From JAGMDK01 sp023128695 (GTDB lineage: Bacteria > Planctomycetota > Phycisphaerae > UBA1845 > Fen-1342): a stretch of DNA of 8,834 nt. Location of the stretch: positions 1 through 8,834 of the forward strand of contig DAOVQG010000199.1 of NCBI GenBank assembly GCA_030628805.1. The letters are read 5' to 3'. The position numbers and the translations under genes are program-made. Below, one piece after another: positions 6,333 to 8,834 of the stretch. The notes beneath the pieces are model-generated. The model made no database searches. It saw nothing but the letters and a program-made list of their open reading frames with translations, and was not told the origin of the DNA. The number at the start of each line of letters is the position of its first letter. Positions within the stretch are counted from its first letter, which is position 1.

Positions 6333-8500
6333 GCTTTGGCTTCCTCCGTCGGCGGCGTAGGATTCCGGCAGGCCGCGTCGATCCGGAAGCTCTGCTCGGT
6401 AGCCCGCAGGGAGGCCTCCACACTGATCGGCACCGGGCCCTTGCCATTCAGGTAGTTGGCTAGGACAACCAGTTCCTCATAGTGGCCCTTACTGGAGCTG
6501 CTGCCCGCCGAGCCGGCCGCGCAGCCGGAGCCGTAGCTGCGCAGATAGTCGTCGATGACGAACGTTTTGCCGTCCCACATCGCTTCGAGCCGCTCTTTGC
6601 CGTTCTGTTTGCTTTTCCGGCCGAGGGCGGTGTAGGTCAGGGTGCAGACCGAGCCGTCCTCGTAACGCAACGTAGCCACGAAGTTGTCCCCGGGCGGGCC
6701 GCCGACGCCGACCGGCGGGGCGCTGACGTCCAACTCGATCAGGGGCATCTCTTCGCCCACAAGGAAGTTGAAAAGATCAAGCATGTGGCACGCTTCGCCG
6801 ATCACACGGCCGCCGCCCGCGGCAGAATAAATCCAACTGCTCGGCGGCGCAGCGTCCGCCAAAATGCGCTGATTGATCACCACCGGCCCGGCCCGGTTGG
6901 CGAGCAGCTCGCGCAGACGCACCGCATGGGGGCTGAAACGCCGATTGAAGCCGACCATCAGATAGCGGTCGCTGCCCTCAAGCACGGTCTTCAATTCATC
7001 GAGTTCCGCCTGGTTCATGGCCATCGGCTTTTCGGTGAAGACGTGCTTACTCGCCTGGATCGCCGCGCTTGACATCAGCGCGTGCGTATCGTGCCGCGTC
7101 GCGATCAGAACCACTTGCACGTCCGGGCATTGCAGCATTTCTTCATAATCCGAGCCGGACTGCGTCGCCCCGTACTGGCGGGCCAGGTCCTGGGCCTTTG
7201 AGCTGGCGTGATCGCAGGTCGCGACGATCTGGTAGCGACCGGACAGAGCCGCGAGGTTGGGCAGGTGCGTGCCGGTGAAGAACCCACCCAGACCGACGAC
7301 GCCCAGGCCGATTTTGCCCTTGAGCGGTGCCGGCGATGACATCTTGATGCTCTTGGCCAGCTTCGCGGGCGATGGCGTTTCGGCCAGCTCGTACTTCAAC
7401 ACCACGCCCAGCGGACGCGGACCGTCTGCCACGCTGAGCGCGGCAAACGCCTGGTCGGCCTCGTCGATCGGATACTCCGCCGAGATCAGATGGTCGAGCC
7501 GGAGGGTACCGTCGGCGATCATCTGGAGGACCGCCTGCATGTTCCGGTTTTCGGTCCAGCGGACGTAGGAATACGGATAGTCGTGCCCTTCCTCTTCGTA
7601 AGTCGGGTCATATCTCCCGGGGCCGTAGCTGCACGAGATCAGAAAATCGATCTCATTCTTGTAGAACGGGTCGCGCTCGAACTCCAGCGGAACGGCCCCG
7701 ACCACCACGACCCGCCCCTTGCGGCGGCACATCTCCAGCGCGTCCTGACAGATGCCGCTCACGTCGGTGGCGGCCGTGAGCAGGACCGCGTCGGCCCCCA
7801 TCTGAGCGGTGTGCGCCAAGACCTCGTTCACCGCGTATTCGCCGGTCAGCGCGAAGCAATCGGAGAAGCCAAGGGCCTTGGCCTCTGCCACCCGCTGTGG
7901 ATTGGCGTCGAACCCCAGCACCTTCACGCCACTGGCCCGCAGCAGTTGCAACGCGATTTGTCCCAGCAAGCCCAGCCCGAGCACGACCCCGATTTCCCCC
8001 AGCCGCAGGTCCGCCCGGCGAACGCTCTGGAGAGCGATCGCCGCTACCGTGGTGCCCGAGGCCTGCCGCGGGTCGCAGCCGGGGGGGAGCTGGGCGACGA
8101 GATTGACCGGCACCGAGACGACCTCGGCGTGCGAGGCGTACCCCATCCCCGCGCAGGCCACTAGGTCGCCGACGGCCAGGTTCCGCACGTCCCGGCCGGT
8201 GGCGACGACCCGCCCGGCACAACTGTAGCCCAGCACCTTGCGCGATTCGAGCTTGGACTTGACGCGGGCCATGGTCTTCTTGACGCCGTTGATCCGCACC
8301 ATTTCGAGCACCTGGGCGACTCGTTGGGGGTGTTCCTTGATTTTGGCGATCACCCCGCCGCCGGCCGATTTGACACCGCCGAGTTCGGTCCCGGTGGAAA
8401 TGAAGGAATAGGCCACTTCGACGAGGACCTGTCCGCTACCCAACCCGGGGCTCGGCACGTCCGAGACGAAGATGCCCTTGCCACACATCAATTGTTTCAT
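6329..8500 (-). CDS. Bi-domain oxidoreductase: MDR/Zn-ADH-like half fused to Gfo/Idh/MocA half
   Basis: A 723-residue cytosolic fusion. Residues 1 to about 375 are a medium-chain dehydrogenase: GroES-like part with ISTGTE (34-39) and VLGYSCAGRVVATG (89-102), then a Rossmann fold with VVLGLGLLGQ (172-181). Residues from about 395 form a Gfo/Idh/MocA oxidoreductase: VGLGGFFTG (402-410), ATRHDTHA (467-474), TEKPMA (489-494), VGFNRRFSP (516-524) and GEACHMLD (568-575). Proteins of this architecture are frequent in exopolysaccharide and O-antigen loci; the precise reaction is not established, but NAD(P)-dependent modification of a nucleotide sugar or precursor is the natural expectation. The usual catalytic-zinc Cys seems replaced in ISTGTE, and no structural-zinc Cys cluster is visible. 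A Gly/Ser/Ala-rich stretch (about 658-671) precedes the conserved KGHYEE. An in-frame TTG at 8587 would add 29 residues of non-family sequence; the ATG at 8500 gives the normal beginning MKQLMCGKGIFVSDVP, though its Shine-Dalgarno is weak. First gene of the visible operon. Confidence 0.92.
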   Translation of the reverse strand: MKQLMCGKGIFVSDVPSPGLGSGQVLVEVAYSFISTGTELGGVKSAGGGVIAKIKEHPQRVAQVLEMVRINGVKKTMARVKSKLESRKVLGYSCAGRVVATGRDVRNLAVGDLVACAGMGYASHAEVVSVPVNLVAQLPPGCDPRQASGTTVAAIALQSVRRADLRLGEIGVVLGLGLLGQIALQLLRASGVKVLGFDANPQRVAEAKALGFSDCFALTGEYAVNEVLAHTAQMGADAVLLTAATDVSGICQDALEMCRRKGRVVVVGAVPLEFERDPFYKNEIDFLISCSYGPGRYDPTYEEEGHDYPYSYVRWTENRNMQAVLQMIADGTLRLDHLISAEYPIDEADQAFAALSVADGPRPLGVVLKYELAETPSPAKLAKSIKMSSPAPLKGKIGLGVVGLGGFFTGTHLPNLAALSGRYQIVATCDHASSKAQDLARQYGATQSGSDYEEMLQCPDVQVVLIATRHDTHALMSSAAIQASKHVFTEKPMAMNQAELDELKTVLEGSDRYLMVGFNRRFSPHAVRLRELLANRAGPVVINQRILADAAPPSSWIYSAAGGGRVIGEACHMLDLFNFLVGEEMPLIELDVSAPPVGVGGPPGDNFVATLRYEDGSVCTLTYTALGRKSKQNGKERLEAMWDGKTFVIDDYLRSYGSGCAAGSAGSSSSKGHYEELVVLANYLNGKGPVPISVEASLRATEQSFRIDAACRNPTPPTEEAKA
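6341..6347 (-). promoter_or_regulatory. Shine-Dalgarno of the 418-residue glycosyltransferase
   Basis: Minus-strand GGAGGAA eight bases before the ATG at 6332, inside the last codons of the oxidoreductase gene. It suggests efficient independent initiation in addition to stop/start coupling. Confidence 0.7.
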
Positions 8501-8687
8501 ATGTCCATCTCGTGCCGCCGCGGCGGGTTTCTCGTTGCTCAGGACAGAGTGATCCGCTGCCCGGGGTGCGTTCTCGATTCGATACAACCCCTTTCAGGCC
8601 AGCGGTTTACGCACAATCGCAGCCAGGGCGTACAAACCAGAGATAATATCGACCGTCAAGCGGTTTGGCTATAGGACCATAATCTGC
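8501..8687. other. Non-coding leader between the first gene and the tandem array
   Basis: No credible gene lies here. An in-frame extension of the oxidoreductase back to a TTG at 8587 is possible but adds atypical sequence. The stretch is the expected place for the operon promoter and 5' leader. It carries the octamer AGCGGTTT twice in the same orientation (8601-8608 and 8659-8666, 58 bp apart), and a CTATAG palindrome near 8670-8675. I see no riboswitch or clear terminator. Confidence 0.5.
8631..8659 (-). promoter_or_regulatory. Weak sigma-70-like promoter candidate
   Basis: On the minus strand TTGACG (8659-8654) matches a -35 hexamer in five of six positions. At 17 bp spacing the -10 would be TTTGTA (8636-8631), a poor match. 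A better -10-like hexamer, TATTAT (8648-8643), lies only 5 bp downstream of TTGACG, so it would need a different -35. Placement upstream of the first gene is right, but the pairing of boxes is unsure. Confidence 0.25.
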
Positions 8688-8834
8688 ATGTAGCGGCCGG
8701 GCCCCGTACCGGCCGTCCCAATGTAGCGGCCGGGCCCCGTACCGGCCGTCCCAATGTAGCGGCCGGGCCCCGTACCGGCCGTCCCAATGTAGCGGCCGGG
8801 CCCCGTACCGGCCGTCCCAATGTAGCGGCCGGGC
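8688..8834. repeat. 33-bp tandem repeat array with hairpin in each unit, cut by window end
   Basis: Four identical full 33-bp units begin at 8688, 8721, 8754 and 8787, and 15 bp of a fifth begins at 8820 and runs to the edge. Units begin ATGTAGCGG and end CCGTCCCA. Each contains a perfect 7-bp inverted repeat, CGGCCGG and CCGGCCG (8694-8700 and 8709-8715 in the first unit), around an 8-base spacer. There are no variable spacers, so it is not CRISPR. The length is a multiple of three and five of six frames are open through the unit, but no start, ribosome site or conserved protein context supports coding. It lies upstream of the operon and may mark its boundary, insulate it from upstream transcription, or be a slippage-prone intergenic repeat. 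Confidence 0.95.

Noticed and set aside
4758..6455. 565-codon open frame on the plus strand
   Set aside because: Antisense to the flippase N-terminus, the whole 418-residue glycosyltransferase and the end of the oxidoreductase, all of which have recognisable motifs. The product is rich in His, Arg, Gln and Val with no domain.
8501..8587. TTG start of the oxidoreductase at 8587
   Set aside because: It adds 29 polar residues ahead of the usual family N-terminus, and its nearest purine-rich sequence abuts the TTG with no spacing. The ATG at 8500 gives the normal family length.
8688..8834. CRISPR array
   Set aside because: Units are contiguous and identical with no unique spacers between repeats, and no cas genes are present.
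8688..8834. Repeat protein encoded by the 33-bp array
   Set aside because: Most frames are open through the unit simply because it is GC-rich; no start codon with ribosome site leads into it and the frame into the array is not preserved in a neighbouring gene.

Overview
The window is one minus-strand gene block for building and exporting a cell-surface polysaccharide (exopolysaccharide, capsule or O-antigen). Transcription runs from high to low coordinates. In that order it encodes: a bi-domain oxidoreductase (MDR/zinc-alcohol-dehydrogenase-like half fused to a Gfo/Idh/MocA half), a GT-B glycosyltransferase, a Wzx-type flippase, a left-handed beta-helix acyltransferase, a multi-spanning Wzy/O-antigen-ligase family protein, a second GT-B glycosyltransferase, and the first 82 codons of an unidentified gene that leaves the window at base 1. 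No plus-strand gene is credible; the long plus-strand frames are antisense shadows in GC-rich DNA.

Most junctions are tightly packed. Three are 4-bp ATGA stop/start overlaps (6329-6332, 1182-1185, 244-247) and one is an 11-bp overlap with a GTG start (5076-5086). The exceptions are on either side of the acyltransferase gene: 167 bp upstream, holding a nested palindromic element, and 57 bp downstream. The acyltransferase therefore looks like a separately acquired module between wzx and the polymerase/ligase gene, where sampled base composition also falls to about 50-53% G+C compared with about 60-70% in sampled lines of most other genes.

Upstream of the first gene (8501-8834) there is no coding sequence. 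It holds a weak promoter candidate and a 33-bp tandem repeat array (four full copies plus 15 bp of a fifth) that runs off the right edge. Each unit can fold into a 7-bp GC-only hairpin.

How the genes could work together (inference from families): the bi-domain oxidoreductase modifies a sugar or precursor, the two glycosyltransferases add sugars to a lipid-linked repeat unit on the cytoplasmic face, the acyltransferase decorates it, Wzx flips it across the inner membrane, and the Wzy-like protein polymerises it or transfers it to an acceptor. No initiating phosphoglycosyl transferase, outer-membrane exporter or chain-length regulator lies inside the window, so the locus continues beyond it.

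The organism is a GC-rich bacterium. Dispersed palindromes and short hairpin arrays in intergenic DNA, together with this type of locus, would fit an environmental lineage such as Planctomycetota, but nothing here is diagnostic and this is a low-confidence guess. I see no clearly new biological system; the repeat elements and the module boundaries are the parts least explained by known families.
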